From Vibrio furnissii CIP 102972 (GTDB lineage Bacteria > Pseudomonadota > Gammaproteobacteria > Enterobacterales > Vibrionaceae): DNA of 64,000 nucleotides. Numbering within the stretch: the first letter of the stretch is position 1; each line of letters opens with the position of its first letter. The position numbers and the translations under genes are program-made. The stretch lies in the NCBI RefSeq assembly GCF_000176175.1, contig NZ_ACZP01000013.1:620001-684000 (forward strand). Reading direction: 5' to 3'. A model generated the notes under the pieces. It worked only from the letters and a program-made list of their open reading frames with translations. It was not told where the DNA came from and searched no databases. Positions 16,199 to 27,400 of this stretch are shown piece after piece.

Positions 16199-17929
16199 CT
16201 ATTTTCTACGGAACCCGAGGAAACCTAGTACAGCCAGCATCCACAAACCAATACCTGCACCACTACGCTCAGTCGTTGTTTCATCTGTGCCACGGGCCGA
16301 AATGTCACTGCTCGTTACGCCTGGAATTGGCACCAGTTTGACGGCGACCGTTGTCTCATCTTGGTTGCCGTCGCCACACGTCGCGTTGTATGCGGTGGTG
16401 TCGTAGCCGTTCTCGCACTTCAACGCGGTTGCAGAAATCACACCTGCATCGTTGATGTCAGTGGCATCAATGATACGGTATTGGTTGTTGTGATCAGAAT
16501 AGTCACCACCATTAGTGAGATTATCTAACCACCAACTTTTGTTGTTAAAAATACCTCGGCGTGTTTCATTGGTGCCATCAGCATCCAACGGGTAGATAAA
16601 TGCACGCTTACGGCGCGGCTTACCATTCACTTCACGGGTAGATTCTGCATCGACTTGGCCAACAATTTCGTTGTAATTATTAATGCCTCCGGCTTTACCA
16701 CCAGCGCCATCAAAGAACACGCCGTCACTTAAATAAGTGGCAGAGGGAGACGTCACATCTTTCACAACAAACACGCGATTCGAGGCCGCCCCTTTGTATG
16801 CACGATCGCCGCCCCGTTTCGCTTCACCAATCGCAACCAAATTCTCATTCACCGCCAGTCCGACCGAGTTACTATAAATATAGTCGCCGCTTGAAACACC
16901 ATTTTCCCGCACAGTCGCATTCGCAATCGGTGTAGATGTCCAATTGCTGGCGGTCATAATATCCGAGCTTGTATCCACAGAATACACAACTGCATTCATG
17001 TAGTTGGTTGAGTTGGTTTCATAGGTGTTATAACCCACACCATACAGCGTGCCATCAACTTCAACGAAATCTCGCATACTGCCTTGAGCAAGACGATTGT
17101 TCTTCACGCTTGATACGCCAGAGCCAGAGCCCCAATTCAACGAAACAGACGTACCGCTTGCGTTCCACAATGCAGCCTTAGAAGTGTAGTAATCCCCCTG
17201 ATCATTCGTGTAATCAGTTGAAATACTACCAACTGTATAAGTACCGTCCGTTTTCCATGCACGTGTCTGAAGGTTGTCAGTAAAGGTATCGCTTGTTGTA
17301 CCAACAAACCCCAATACCGAATCACGGCGATAATCCGTCACAGTCCCCAGCGTTGAGGTGATCCCCACAACATCGCCATCAGAGGTCAAACTGTTCACAA
17401 CCACGTTGTTGCCTTCATCGATTGCATCGCCGGTGGTTGATGCGCCTGTAAAAGCAATTGCATTCGGGGTTTGACTACCACTCACTTCACTTGCCCAAGG
17501 CGTCCACCGCACTGAAGCCCACGCATCACACGTCGCATATCGCAACTGGTTACTACAGTAGCTTTCAAAATCATCGAGGCTATCAATATAGACAAAGCGG
17601 CTGTCCATACCAAACGGCGCTTCTTCTCGGAAACTCAAACCGTCGACCGCCTCACCGGCGTTCACTTCAGACGAACGGGTTTCACCAGCCAAAATAAAAC
17701 TGCTTCCATCACAGTTCGATGCGGCCGAATCAAAACATCCCAAATCAGCATCGCTTCCACCCGTCGCTGTGCCCGGTTGAATCGCAACACCAAAGCTACT
17801 CTTGTAAGAATACGTTGTACTTGGTGTCACTTCGACGACTTGATACAAAGCTGCGGACGCAGTGGTCGATGACACAATCGCGGCGGTGATGAAGGTCAGT
17901 TTAAAAGTGTTACTACTCATTGGTTTCAT
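16199..17929 (-). CDS. DUF3466 family secreted protein with GlyGly-CTERM-like tail
   Basis: 576 residues: a signal peptide (cut probably after TTASA), a long Ser/Thr/Asn/Gly-rich extracytoplasmic region with repeated segments of the kind GxGNNxxxIVGxAxx, and a C-terminal tail SGAGIGLWMLAVLGFLGFRRK. The tail has a small-residue motif, a membrane helix and an Arg/Lys cluster, the layout of GlyGly-CTERM signals cut by rhombosortase. Family function is unknown. The start overlaps the uup stop by one base (TAATG); the ATG three codons in (17920) is an alternative. Cell-surface or type II secretion fate is an inference. Confidence 0.75.
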   Translation of the reverse strand: MKPMSSNTFKLTFITAAIVSSTTASAALYQVVEVTPSTTYSYKSSFGVAIQPGTATGGSDADLGCFDSAASNCDGSSFILAGETRSSEVNAGEAVDGLSFREEAPFGMDSRFVYIDSLDDFESYCSNQLRYATCDAWASVRWTPWASEVSGSQTPNAIAFTGASTTGDAIDEGNNVVVNSLTSDGDVVGITSTLGTVTDYRRDSVLGFVGTTSDTFTDNLQTRAWKTDGTYTVGSISTDYTNDQGDYYTSKAALWNASGTSVSLNWGSGSGVSSVKNNRLAQGSMRDFVEVDGTLYGVGYNTYETNSTNYMNAVVYSVDTSSDIMTASNWTSTPIANATVRENGVSSGDYIYSNSVGLAVNENLVAIGEAKRGGDRAYKGAASNRVFVVKDVTSPSATYLSDGVFFDGAGGKAGGINNYNEIVGQVDAESTREVNGKPRRKRAFIYPLDADGTNETRRGIFNNKSWWLDNLTNGGDYSDHNNQYRIIDATDINDAGVISATALKCENGYDTTAYNATCGDGNQDETTVAVKLVPIPGVTSSDISARGTDETTTERSGAGIGLWMLAVLGFLGFRRK

Positions 17930-19845
17930 TAACTTTCCTGTTGCATTGCCTCGAGCTCTTCCCAGCGCTCAAATGCAATTTCAAGCTCCTGCTCAGTGGC
18001 AGCTAACTTGTCTAAAATGGGTTGTGTTGCCTCTACAGGCTGACCAAAGAAGTCAGGGCTGTTCACCTGTTCCTGCAGAGCGTCAATCTCAGCTTCTAAT
18101 TCTTCGAGTTTCACAGGCAGAGTTTCTAGTTCGCGCTGCAGTTTATAAGATAACTTCTTAGACTTAGGCTTCGAAGGCGCGGTTTTGGGAGATTCCTCAA
18201 CCACTTTCTCTGCTTTGATTACTTTTTCAGCGTTCCGGTACTGAAGAACTTGCTGTCGTTGTTGTTGAGCATCGTGATAGCCCCCAACAAACTCTTCAAT
18301 GACACCATCGCCTTCAAAGATCCAACTCGACGTCACGGTATTATCAACAAACTCACGGTCGTGGCTGACTAACAATAACGTGCCTTGGTAATTGGCAAGC
18401 AAATCTTCCAAAAGTTCCAAGGTTTCGATATCTAAATCGTTCGTTGGTTCATCAAGCACCAATAAATTGTTCGACTTGAGGAAAATACGCGCTAACAGCA
18501 GGCGGTTTTTCTCACCACCGGACAGTGCTTTCACTGGTGTACGTGCACGCTTTGGTGCAAACAGAAAGTCTTGCAGGTAACTCAATGCATGGCGTTGACG
18601 CCCGCCCACAGTCACTTCTTGCTTCCCATCAGCTAGGTTATCAATCACCGATTTCTCTGGGTCCAGAACTTCGCGGTATTGGTCGAAATACGCGACTTCA
18701 AGCTTGGTACCGCAATGCAGACGACCTGAATCCGGCTGAAGTTCACCCAGCAGTAATTTCAGCAAGGTACTCTTACCGCACCCATTTGGACCGACAAGGG
18801 CGATGCGATCGCCACGCATGATGTTAAAGCTAAAGTCCTGAACGATGGACTGGCCGTCAATCGCGTACTGTAAATGTTCCGCCTCAAAGACAATCTTGCC
18901 TGAACGCGCCGCATCATCGATTTGTAGGTTCACCTTACCCTGCACTTCACGACGCTCACCGCGCTCTTCACGCAGCTTCTTCAGTGCTCTAACGCGACCT
19001 TCATTACGCGTACGACGCGCTTTGATGCCTTGACGAATCCATACCTCTTCCTGCGCCAGTTTCTTATCGAACTCCGCATTCTGCATCTCTTCAATTCGCA
19101 GCTGCTCTTCTTTTTCCACGAGGTATTTTTCGTAGTTCCCTGGGAACGAATTCAACTGACCGCGATCCAAATCCACAATACGTGTCGCCATGGATTTGAT
19201 AAACGCACGGTCGTGGGAAATGAAGATGATTGAACCGCGGAAATCCTTCAGGAAACCTTCTAGCCACTCAATCGTTGTCACATCCAAATGGTTGGTCGGT
19301 TCGTCGAGTAGCAATACATCTGGGTCACAGACCAGCGCACGCGCCAATGCAGCTTTACGTTGCCAACCACCGGAAAGTTCGGTCAATTTCGTGTGACCAT
19401 CAAGCTTCAGTGCACTCAGGACGTTCTTGATTCGGTCTTCAAATCGCCATGCGCCAGCATGCTCAAGCTGCTCTTGAATATTCGCGAGACGTTTAATGTT
19501 GGATTCCGTGGGTTCGACCGCCACCAGATCCAGCAGATCTTGATAGATCTTTAGTTGTTCACCGACCTCTTTCAAACCACCAGCAACGTAATCGTACACA
19601 TTGCCTTCCTGATCGCGAGGTGGGTCTTGCTCAAGGCGAGAAACGACAACATCCTGCATCACCTGCATTTTGCCGTCATCCATCAGGGTTTCCCCTGCCA
19701 AGACTTTCATCAGTGTCGACTTACCGGCCCCGTTGCGGCCCACAAGACAGACACGTTCATTTTCTTGCAGTGCGAAATCTGCATGGTCCAGCAATGGGTG
19801 ATCACCAAATGCCAGCAACCCGTTATGAATGGTAATTAATGCCAT
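17929..19845 (-). CDS. uup: ABC-F family ATPase Uup
   Basis: 638 residues with two ABC domains, each with a Walker A (GRNGAGKST, GPNGCGKST), a signature (LSGGWQRKAALA, LSGGEKNRLLLA) and a Walker B (LLLDEPTNHLD, LVLDEPTNDLD). A C-terminal coiled-coil domain rich in Lys and Glu follows, typical of Uup. There are no membrane segments. Uup is a ribosome-associated ABC-F factor that also affects precise excision of transposons. Its start overlaps the glutaredoxin-like gene by 23 bp and its stop overlaps the DUF3466 start. Confidence 0.95.
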   Translation of the reverse strand: MALITIHNGLLAFGDHPLLDHADFALQENERVCLVGRNGAGKSTLMKVLAGETLMDDGKMQVMQDVVVSRLEQDPPRDQEGNVYDYVAGGLKEVGEQLKIYQDLLDLVAVEPTESNIKRLANIQEQLEHAGAWRFEDRIKNVLSALKLDGHTKLTELSGGWQRKAALARALVCDPDVLLLDEPTNHLDVTTIEWLEGFLKDFRGSIIFISHDRAFIKSMATRIVDLDRGQLNSFPGNYEKYLVEKEEQLRIEEMQNAEFDKKLAQEEVWIRQGIKARRTRNEGRVRALKKLREERGERREVQGKVNLQIDDAARSGKIVFEAEHLQYAIDGQSIVQDFSFNIMRGDRIALVGPNGCGKSTLLKLLLGELQPDSGRLHCGTKLEVAYFDQYREVLDPEKSVIDNLADGKQEVTVGGRQRHALSYLQDFLFAPKRARTPVKALSGGEKNRLLLARIFLKSNNLLVLDEPTNDLDIETLELLEDLLANYQGTLLLVSHDREFVDNTVTSSWIFEGDGVIEEFVGGYHDAQQQRQQVLQYRNAEKVIKAEKVVEESPKTAPSKPKSKKLSYKLQRELETLPVKLEELEAEIDALQEQVNSPDFFGQPVEATQPILDKLAATEQELEIAFERWEELEAMQQES

Positions 19846-20065
19846 TATTTTCCAACCATTGAGTTAATTCGTTGATATCAAAAGGCCAATTCAGCTCTGA
19901 ATTCTGATAGGAAAGTACGGGGATTGTGACCCCGTAACGAGAAAACAGTACATCGTCGAACGCAATGTCGACGATGTTAACCTGTTGAGTGAGCTGAACT
20001 TGTTTAAGCAAGTCATACGCCATTTCACATAAATGGCAGCCTTCCGTGCTATAGAGAGTTATCAC
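19823..20065 (-). CDS. Glutaredoxin-like thiol protein (DUF836 type)
   Basis: 80 residues beginning MITLYSTEGCHLCEMAYDLL: a thioredoxin fold with a CHLC dithiol motif and the cis-proline loop GVTIPVL. It is shorter than classical glutaredoxins. The partner is unknown. It lies 12 bp after rlmKL and overlaps uup, so rlmKL, this gene, uup and the DUF3466 gene probably form one operon. Confidence 0.85.
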   Translation of the reverse strand: MITLYSTEGCHLCEMAYDLLKQVQLTQQVNIVDIAFDDVLFSRYGVTIPVLSYQNSELNWPFDINELTQWLENNGINYHS

Positions 20066-20077
20066 ATCCGTGCCCTG

Positions 20078-22201
20078 TTATTTTTTGTGCGTCACAAGCC
20101 AGCAGTTGTGAATATGTTTATTGCGCTCGAAATCCAATGGCAATGTTTGCGAGGAGATATTCTGCGCTTCAAGACCGAGCGCTTCCATCTGCTCCATATC
20201 CATCTTGAAGTGACGCTTGTTGTTGGAGAATACAATCGTGCCTTCTGGACGAAGAATACGTTTCAAATTCGTCATCAGCTGAATGTGGTCACGCTGAACG
20301 TCAAAAGACTGTTCCATGCGCTTCGAGTTCGAAAACGTCGGAGGGTCGATAAAGATCAAATCATACTGCCCAGTCGCTTTCTCCAACCATTGCAAGCAGT
20401 CCGCCTGAACATATTGATGCTGGCGACCTACTTGACCGTTCAGCGCCATGTTTTCTTTGGCCCAATCAAGGTACGTTTTGGACATATCGACGGTTGTGGT
20501 CGATTTCGCGCCACCACAGGCCGCATGCACGGTGGCAGAGCCGGTGTACGCAAACAAGTTGAGGAAATCCTGGCCTTTCGCCATTTGACCTAAGCGACGA
20601 CGAGTCAGCTTGTGGTCAAGGAATAGACCGGTATCAAGGTAGTCATACAGGTTCACAATCAGTTTGACGCCGTATTCTTGAGCGTACATGGTTTCAGATT
20701 GCTGACTGAGTTTCTGATACTGCGACGTTCCTTTCTTCTTCTCGCGAACTTTCAGCACCACTTTGTTGGCATCAATTTCCGTGACCTGAATGGCAGCACG
20801 AATGATATCCGTCAGACGGCGTTTCGCAGTCTCTTCAGGAATGCTTTTCGGCGCCGCGTATTCCTGAATCACCAAATGATCCAAATAAACGTCAATCGCC
20901 ACGTTGTATTCCGGCAGATCCGCATCATAAATGCGGTAACAGTCTAGCCCTTCACGTTTCGCCCATTTACCAATCTTACCGATGTTTTTCTTCAGGCGAT
21001 TGGCGAAGTCTGGTGCAACCAGAGACGTTTGACGGCCTTCCGTCAATTCAGATTCCGCTCGTACCGCAATACTGTAGTTTTTTTGGTGACACGGTAACGC
21101 ACCGTTGTTTAATTTGAACTGCTTTTCAGCACGCATACGCAAACAAGCGAGCAATTCATCCGAACTAGAGAAGATCGAAGCTTGGCAACCGCCAAACTGC
21201 GCTTTCAGTTGCGCGCCAAATGCGGTGTAGAGCGCAATCAGGCCAGGATGCGTTCCCAAACGTTCACCGTAAGGCGGGTTACAGATAATCACGCCATTCT
21301 CGAAACCAGCAGGACGCGTCAATTTAGCCGCATCGCCAACGTTAAATTCAATGAGGTCGCTCACACCAGCGCGGCGGGCGTTATCTTTAGCCACTTGGAT
21401 CACGCGCGTGTCGTTATCAAAGCCATAAAACTTAGTGTCAACTTTCTTGGCGCCACGTTTTGCTTGTACGCTCGCTTCCGATTTAATGGTCGCCCACAGC
21501 TCGGCATCAAAGTCTTCAATCGCTTCAAAGCCCCACTTCTCACGCTTCAGTCCTGGCGCGATATTGGCTGCCATCATTGCCGCTTCAATCAGCAACGTTC
21601 CCGAACCACACATCGGGTCAAGTAACGGTTTTGATTCATTCCAACCACTACGCATCACAATGGCTGCCGCTAGCGTTTCACGAAGCGGTGCTTTACCCGA
21701 TTCTGGGCGATAGCCACGCATGTGCAAGCCGCCGCCAACCATGTCAATGCCAAGCAGTGCTTTGTCATTGTGAAGGCGAACATGGATTCGAAGATCTGGA
21801 CGATCTTTACTGATCGACGGACGTGGGAGATTTTTCTTTTCAAAACAGTCCACGACTGCATCTTTGACTTTCATCGCACCGTATTGACTGTTGCGAATTT
21901 CACGGTTGGTGCCGTTGAAATCAACCACAAACTTTCTAGAGCTATGGAAGTGATTGACCCAGTTGATCGCCGTGGTTGACAGATACAAGTCCATATCGTT
22001 CTGGCAGTTAAACTCCGCCACGACACGTACGAATCGAGAAGCAAGACGGCTCCATAAGCAACAACGGTAGATTTGCTCATTGGTTGCTTTGAATTTCACC
22101 CCTGCCTGAACAGGCTTGGCATCGGAAATTCCTAAATTTGTTAATTCTTCGACTAATAGGTTCTCAAGACCGTTAGAGGTAACCGCTAGATACTGATTCA
22201 T
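20078..22201 (-). CDS. rlmKL: Bifunctional 23S rRNA methyltransferase RlmKL
   Basis: 707 residues. A THUMP domain (about 45-155) and an N6_Mtase-like RlmL domain with [14 protein letters not shown] and NPPYGERLG make m2G2445. A C-terminal RlmK domain with [16 protein letters not shown] makes m7G2069. The two-domain fusion is usual for gammaproteobacteria. First gene of a probable four-gene operon. A possible -10 (TATAAT on the minus strand) lies at 22233-22238. Confidence 0.95.
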   Translation of the reverse strand: MNQYLAVTSNGLENLLVEELTNLGISDAKPVQAGVKFKATNEQIYRCCLWSRLASRFVRVVAEFNCQNDMDLYLSTTAINWVNHFHSSRKFVVDFNGTNREIRNSQYGAMKVKDAVVDCFEKKNLPRPSISKDRPDLRIHVRLHNDKALLGIDMVGGGLHMRGYRPESGKAPLRETLAAAIVMRSGWNESKPLLDPMCGSGTLLIEAAMMAANIAPGLKREKWGFEAIEDFDAELWATIKSEASVQAKRGAKKVDTKFYGFDNDTRVIQVAKDNARRAGVSDLIEFNVGDAAKLTRPAGFENGVIICNPPYGERLGTHPGLIALYTAFGAQLKAQFGGCQASIFSSSDELLACLRMRAEKQFKLNNGALPCHQKNYSIAVRAESELTEGRQTSLVAPDFANRLKKNIGKIGKWAKREGLDCYRIYDADLPEYNVAIDVYLDHLVIQEYAAPKSIPEETAKRRLTDIIRAAIQVTEIDANKVVLKVREKKKGTSQYQKLSQQSETMYAQEYGVKLIVNLYDYLDTGLFLDHKLTRRRLGQMAKGQDFLNLFAYTGSATVHAACGGAKSTTTVDMSKTYLDWAKENMALNGQVGRQHQYVQADCLQWLEKATGQYDLIFIDPPTFSNSKRMEQSFDVQRDHIQLMTNLKRILRPEGTIVFSNNKRHFKMDMEQMEALGLEAQNISSQTLPLDFERNKHIHNCWLVTHKK

Positions 22202-22610
22202 AGTGTTCTTTGACTGGTAAAAATGGCTTCAGATTATAACTGACAATGCAGGCCATTCCTAAATCTAAACGAATCATTTCATTAAAAAGCCCGTTAAGTG
22301 GTGATTCATCCAACAACCAAGCTGCCACGTTCTCCCCAACCTCACTCCTTCATCATTAATACGGCTTCATCTGCGCTAGCGGCGAAGTGAGTATTTATTC
22401 ATACTCAAATTGGACTATACCAGACTAACTTTTACACTGTAAATTTATTACAAAACCCACCAAAAGCGGAATATTTAAGGGGAATTCACCCCGAACACCG
22501 GTGAATGACTCGTCACTTTTGTCATAAAAAATATTCGATTCAGGGGTAAATCTCAGGTGTAAGACGACCCAACTTGGCAAGCAAGCTGTCCTTGGGAAGG
22601 AATTTGAGGC
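22202..22610. other. Intergenic region between rlmKL and zapC
   Basis: About 400 bp with no credible gene. It must hold the rlmKL promoter. A possible -10 box TATAAT (minus strand, 22233-22238) is visible without a good -35. Short dyads (for example TCACC...GGTGA near 22487-22505) are present but not assigned. Confidence 0.6.
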
Positions 22611-22633
22611 AAAAAAAATCGGCTTGCGCCGAT
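22611..22633 (-). terminator. Intrinsic terminator of zapC
   Basis: Stem ATCGGC / GCCGAT with loop TTGC and an eight-base A run on the plus strand (U-tract on the minus strand). Confidence 0.85.
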
Positions 22634-22671
22634 GGGAAATGAAAAAAGAACGAAATTAACTTAGGGAAAGT

Positions 22672-23214
22672 TTAACCGACCAAAGCCATTGGCTCTGATA
22701 CGAAAAGATGGTTGGCATTGGCCATACGGTCATGCATCACTTTAATGACCTGACCGAACTCAAGCGATTTAGAGCCGTTTAATACAAACGCTTGTAAATC
22801 GACCAATGCACATAAACTCGCGTTATCGCCCACTTCGAGCACGATAAAATAACCTTGATTGTACCCATTAACCAAACTGACCATGTCACCCTCTTCTGGT
22901 GCGACATCCCCACCCTGATAATCAAAGAACCAGCTCTTAGGCTGAACCGGCTTGTGGAAGCGCTTTGCTGCCACACAATACAGTGCCAGCTCGACACGGC
23001 GCGGTTCGCTCATTTCTAAGCAACTGATGCGTTCTTTGTAGGTTTGGTAATCCGAGGCATCGTCGACAGTAAAATGGTTTTCAGAAAAAGCGCAATCGAC
23101 TAATAGGTTTCGGCTGAGATTCGTGCGGAACACCATCTCCTCGCCCAGGTCTAGCATCAAATAGCCTTCGCTATCTGAGTAGTACCAATTCCATTTGTCA
23201 CTTGGTTTAAGCAT
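22672..23214 (-). CDS. zapC: Cell division protein ZapC
   Basis: 180 residues from ATG (MLKPSDKWNWYYSDSEGYLM), matching the ZapC start KPSDxWxWYY. ZapC bundles FtsZ filaments and stabilises the Z ring. Monocistronic, with its own terminator; the pyrD terminator lies just upstream. A longer reading from a codon ten positions upstream adds a basic peptide not seen in the family. Confidence 0.92.
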   Translation of the reverse strand: MLKPSDKWNWYYSDSEGYLMLDLGEEMVFRTNLSRNLLVDCAFSENHFTVDDASDYQTYKERISCLEMSEPRRVELALYCVAAKRFHKPVQPKSWFFDYQGGDVAPEEGDMVSLVNGYNQGYFIVLEVGDNASLCALVDLQAFVLNGSKSLEFGQVIKVMHDRMANANHLFVSEPMALVG

Positions 23215-23309
23215 TGTTCCGACTCTCAATTTACGAATTATCAAACGATTAGGTAAAACGCTTAATTACCTTTGCCAACGAATAGTTGTAATTCTAAGAA
23301 CGGAAAATC

Positions 23310-23343
23310 AAAAAAAAAGAGGAAATGATTATCTCATTTCCTC
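23310..23343 (-). terminator. Intrinsic terminator of pyrD
   Basis: A perfect 10-bp stem (GAGGAAATGA / TCATTTCCTC), 5-nt loop, and eight A residues on the plus strand that give a strong minus-strand U-tract. Confidence 0.9.
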
Positions 23344-23401
23344 TGTTTGTCACCTTGTCACTTTTGACAACGGGTGATGAACGTCAGTTGATTGTCGTCA
23401 A

Positions 23402-24412
23402 TTACAGGTTTTTGACGATATCGCTGACCAATTTAGGGCCTTGGAAAATAAATCCACTGTAAACCTGAACCAGTTTCGCACCGGCCATCAGTTTTTCTTT
23501 TGCCGCGACATAAGAATCGATACCGCCTACCCCGATAATTGGAATGTCATCCCCCAGCTCTTGATACAAGCACTTGATCACTTCGGTACTGCGGGATTGC
23601 AAAGGACGACCACTTAACCCACCCGCTTCGGTGGCATTTTTCATGCCTTCAACCAAAGAACGGTCTAATGTGGTGTTGGTTGCGATGACGCCATCAATCT
23701 TGTTCTTCAGCAACGATTGGCAGATCTGTTTGATCTCATCATCACTCAGATCCGGCGCGATCTTCAGCGCCAGTGGAACGTACTTGCCATGTTTCTCGGC
23801 AAGTTCTGACTGTCGTTCTTTCAGTGCTGCCAATAGCTCATCCAATGCATCACCATACTGCAGCGTTCTAAGCCCTGGGGTGTTGGGGGATGAAATGTTG
23901 ACCGCAATGTAACCAGCGTATGGATATACTTTGTCCATACAAATCAGGTAATCGTCAGCACCCTTTTCAATCGGCGTGTCTTTGTTCTTACCGATGTTGA
24001 TGCCGATGATGCCGTCGTAATTTGCTTTTTTAACATTCTCAACAAGGTGATCCACACCTTCGTTGTTAAAGCCCATGCGGTTGATAATCCCTTCAGCCGG
24101 GATCAATCGGAACAGACGCGGTTTGTCATTGCCCGGTTGAGGACGTGGTGTCACTGTACCGACTTCGACAAAGCCAAAACCCATTGCACCAAACGCATCG
24201 ATACATTCGCCGTTTTTGTCCAGACCAGCGGCCAAACCAACAGGGTTTTTGAATGTCAGTCCCATGCATTCTACAGGACGGTTTGGAAGGTGTTGACGAT
24301 AGAAGAGATCGAGAGGAGTACCAGTGAAACGTTTGAAGTTTTGAATGGCGAGTTCATGCGCCTTTTCAGCATCCAGTTGAAAAAAGCCAGCTCTGGCTAA
24401 GCGGTAAAGCAT
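23402..24412 (-). CDS. pyrD: Dihydroorotate dehydrogenase (quinone), class 2
   Basis: 336 residues, the standard class 2 length, with the N-terminal membrane-associating helices ([21 protein letters not shown]) that reach the quinone. The FMN barrel includes [18 protein letters not shown], and [12 protein letters not shown] with the catalytic serine, and IGVGGI near the end. It oxidises dihydroorotate to orotate in pyrimidine synthesis. The Shine-Dalgarno GGAGG lies right behind a hairpin with a U-tract, which suggests attenuation-like control. Confidence 0.97.
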   Translation of the reverse strand: MLYRLARAGFFQLDAEKAHELAIQNFKRFTGTPLDLFYRQHLPNRPVECMGLTFKNPVGLAAGLDKNGECIDAFGAMGFGFVEVGTVTPRPQPGNDKPRLFRLIPAEGIINRMGFNNEGVDHLVENVKKANYDGIIGINIGKNKDTPIEKGADDYLICMDKVYPYAGYIAVNISSPNTPGLRTLQYGDALDELLAALKERQSELAEKHGKYVPLALKIAPDLSDDEIKQICQSLLKNKIDGVIATNTTLDRSLVEGMKNATEAGGLSGRPLQSRSTEVIKCLYQELGDDIPIIGVGGIDSYVAAKEKLMAGAKLVQVYSGFIFQGPKLVSDIVKNL

Positions 24413-24425
24413 TGTGCCTCCAAAA

Positions 24426-24450
24426 GAAAAAAGCCCCGAATAAACGGGGC
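24426..24450 (-). terminator. Terminator/attenuator hairpin between NAD-GDH and pyrD
   Basis: Stem GCCCCG / CGGGGC with a 6-nt loop and a U-rich run on the minus strand, 35 bp after the NAD-GDH stop. The pyrD start codon follows only 13 bp beyond the U-tract. Confidence 0.85.
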
Positions 24451-24485
24451 GTTATTATTGACGTATTTATCTAACAATTCAATGC

Positions 24486-27400
24486 TTATTCCGCCGCCTG
24501 GCAGTTTAAGTTGAGGAGCATCAATTCTCGCATCGCAACCGAGAACTTCGCGAACTCATGAACCGTACCGACTTTGAATTCGTTAAGAATGTTTTCCCAA
24601 CGATGCAGTGACACCTCGTTGTTTTCAATCCACTCTTCCAACGCTTTCATCACGTCCAATTTCTCTGGGTCACACGCACAGTTCAACACTTGTGCAGTCA
24701 ACTGGCGTTGTTGCCAATCGAGATCTTCGCGGAATGCTGCGCGAGCCAAAGCTTGCCAGTTGTTATCGACCGCTTGACCATTGATCTGCTTCAGGAACCA
24801 GTGCAGTGATAAACGGTCGCCCAAGTTAAAGTACAGCTTGGCCGTTTGTTCCACCGATTTACCTTTTTCACGAGATACTGTGGATATATCCAGTACCGAG
24901 TACAAGCTCGACAAACGTGCTACATAATTAGCCAATTCTGCATCAATGCCCTGCTCAGCCCACACCTGCGCCATCGCTTTGTGTTCAGCCACTTCATCAA
25001 CCACCAGCAATTGATCCAGATCTTTCGCAATGGCTTTCACATCCGATTGGTAGCTGTCGATGAGCGCTTGAACCGATTGTTTTCCTGTACGATTGCGCAG
25101 GAACCAGCGCGATAAACGGCGCAGTGTACGACGAACATGGAACATCACGTCGTATTGCGCGTGCGCTGTTGCTTTATTGTCGAGCGTACGCACTTGTTCA
25201 AGTACCGCACCCAAACCGTAAATTTCACGCGCCGCAGCGTAAGCATTCACGATATCAACGGCATTCGCGCCCGTTTCTTCTTGCAGACGCGTCACGAAGT
25301 TACAGCCCATTTCGTTAACCATCTGATTTGCAAGCGCTGTTGCGATGATTTCTTTACGCAGAGGGTGATTCTTCATTTGATCTGAGAAGTTACGACGTAA
25401 CTCAGATGGGAAGTATTTCACCAATTGAGTGGCATGGAAGTCATCATTGGCGATGTCTTCACACGCCAAGTCTTCTTTCAAGACCATTTTGCCGTACGCG
25501 ACCAAGACCGCGAGCTCAGGACGGGTTAATCCCATGCCCTGTTTTTCACGTTCCAGCAGTGTTTCATCATCAGGGATATATTCCAGAGCACGATCAAGAT
25601 GTCCCGATTTCTCCATGTGATGGATAAAGCGAATCTGCTCTTTCACCACACCCACACCTTGCTGTTCGGTCACCGAGATTGATTCAGACTGGGTGTAAGC
25701 GTCTTCGAGAACAATGTCGCCCACTTCATCTTCCATCGATTCAAGGATCACATTGCGCTGTTTGATCGTCATGTCACCGTTGGCAACCAAACCATTGAGG
25801 AAGATCTTAATGTTCACTTCGTTATCAGAGCAGTCAACACCGCCCACGTTATCAACAAAGTCGGTGTTGACACGACCGCCGGTCAATGCGTATTCCACAC
25901 GACCCAGTTGTGTCATACCGAGGTTACCGCCTTCACCGACAATCTTCGCGTTCAGCTCACGACCATCAATACGCAGCGCATCGTTGGCACGGTCGCCCAC
26001 ATCAGTGTGCGTTTCTGCAGAGGATTTCACGTACGTACCGATACCGCCGTTCCACAACAGATCCACATCCATTTTCAGGATCATCTTAATCAGATCGTTC
26101 GGTGCAACCGAGGCCTTTTTCGTCCCTAACATTTTCTGAATTTCAGGGCTTAGCGTGATGGATTTCGCTTTACGCGAGAAAATGCCGCCGCCTTTCGAAA
26201 TCAGTTTCGCGTTGTAATCTTCCCAGCTTGAACGAGGCAAGTTGAACAAGCGTTGACGCTCTTCCCAACCGCTGGCAGCGTCTGGTGTTGGATCGATAAA
26301 GATGTGCAGGTGGTTGAATGCGGCTTGCAGACGAATATGTTTCGACAGCAACATACCGTTACCAAACACGTCGCCAGCCATATCACCGATACCAATCGCT
26401 GTGAAATCTGTGGTTTGACAATCAATCCCGATTTCACGGAAGTGACGTTTTACCGATTCCCAGCCACCTTTCGCGGTGATGCCCATCGCTTTGTGGTCAT
26501 AGCCGTTTGAACCGCCAGATGCAAACGCATCGCCCAGCCAGAAGTTATATTCCGCCGAGACTGAGTTCGCCAAATCTGAGAACGTTGCCGTACCTTTATC
26601 TGCTGCAACCACCAAGTACGGATCATCTTCATCATGACGAACGACACTCTTCGGTGCAATCAATTCACCTTCAATGATATTGTCCGTGACATCTAACAGC
26701 GCGCGGATAAAGCGTTTGTAGCAGCGCTGACCTTCGGCGAAGATCTCATCACGCGTGGTGTACAGGTATTGTTTCTTACATACAAAGCCACCTTTCGCTC
26801 CCACAGGAACGATCACGGTGTTTTTCACTTGTTGTGCTTTCACCAAGCCCAGAATTTCGGTACGGAAGTCTTCTTGACGGTCAGACCAACGCAAACCACC
26901 ACGCGCGACTTTCCCGCCACGCAAGTGCACCCCTTCGATATCCGGTGCGTACACGAAGATCTCAAACGCTGGCACGGGTGCCGGAATGTCTGGAATGTCG
27001 CTCGGTTTCATTTTGAGCGCCAACCAAGGTTTCGGCTGTTTGTCTTCATCGAGCTGGAAGTAGTTGGTACGCAGTGTGGCTGCGATCATTTCCATGTAAC
27101 GACGCAAAATACGATCGTCATCGAGGCTTTCCACATGATCCAATTGCGCGGTCAGTTTGGTGACCAGATCCGTTTGACCTTTTTGTGCCCCTTTGAATTT
27201 CGGATCAAAACGACGAACAAACAGTTCCACCAGCCCTTTCGCCAGATCTGGATAATGGTTCAGTGTCTCTTCGATGTATTGTTGACTGAATGGGAAACCG
27301 ACCTGACGCATATAACGGGCGTACGCACGTAGAATAGAGACTTCACGCCCCGTCAATGATGCGCCCAGTACCAGACGGTTGAAGCCGTCGTTTTCTAGGC

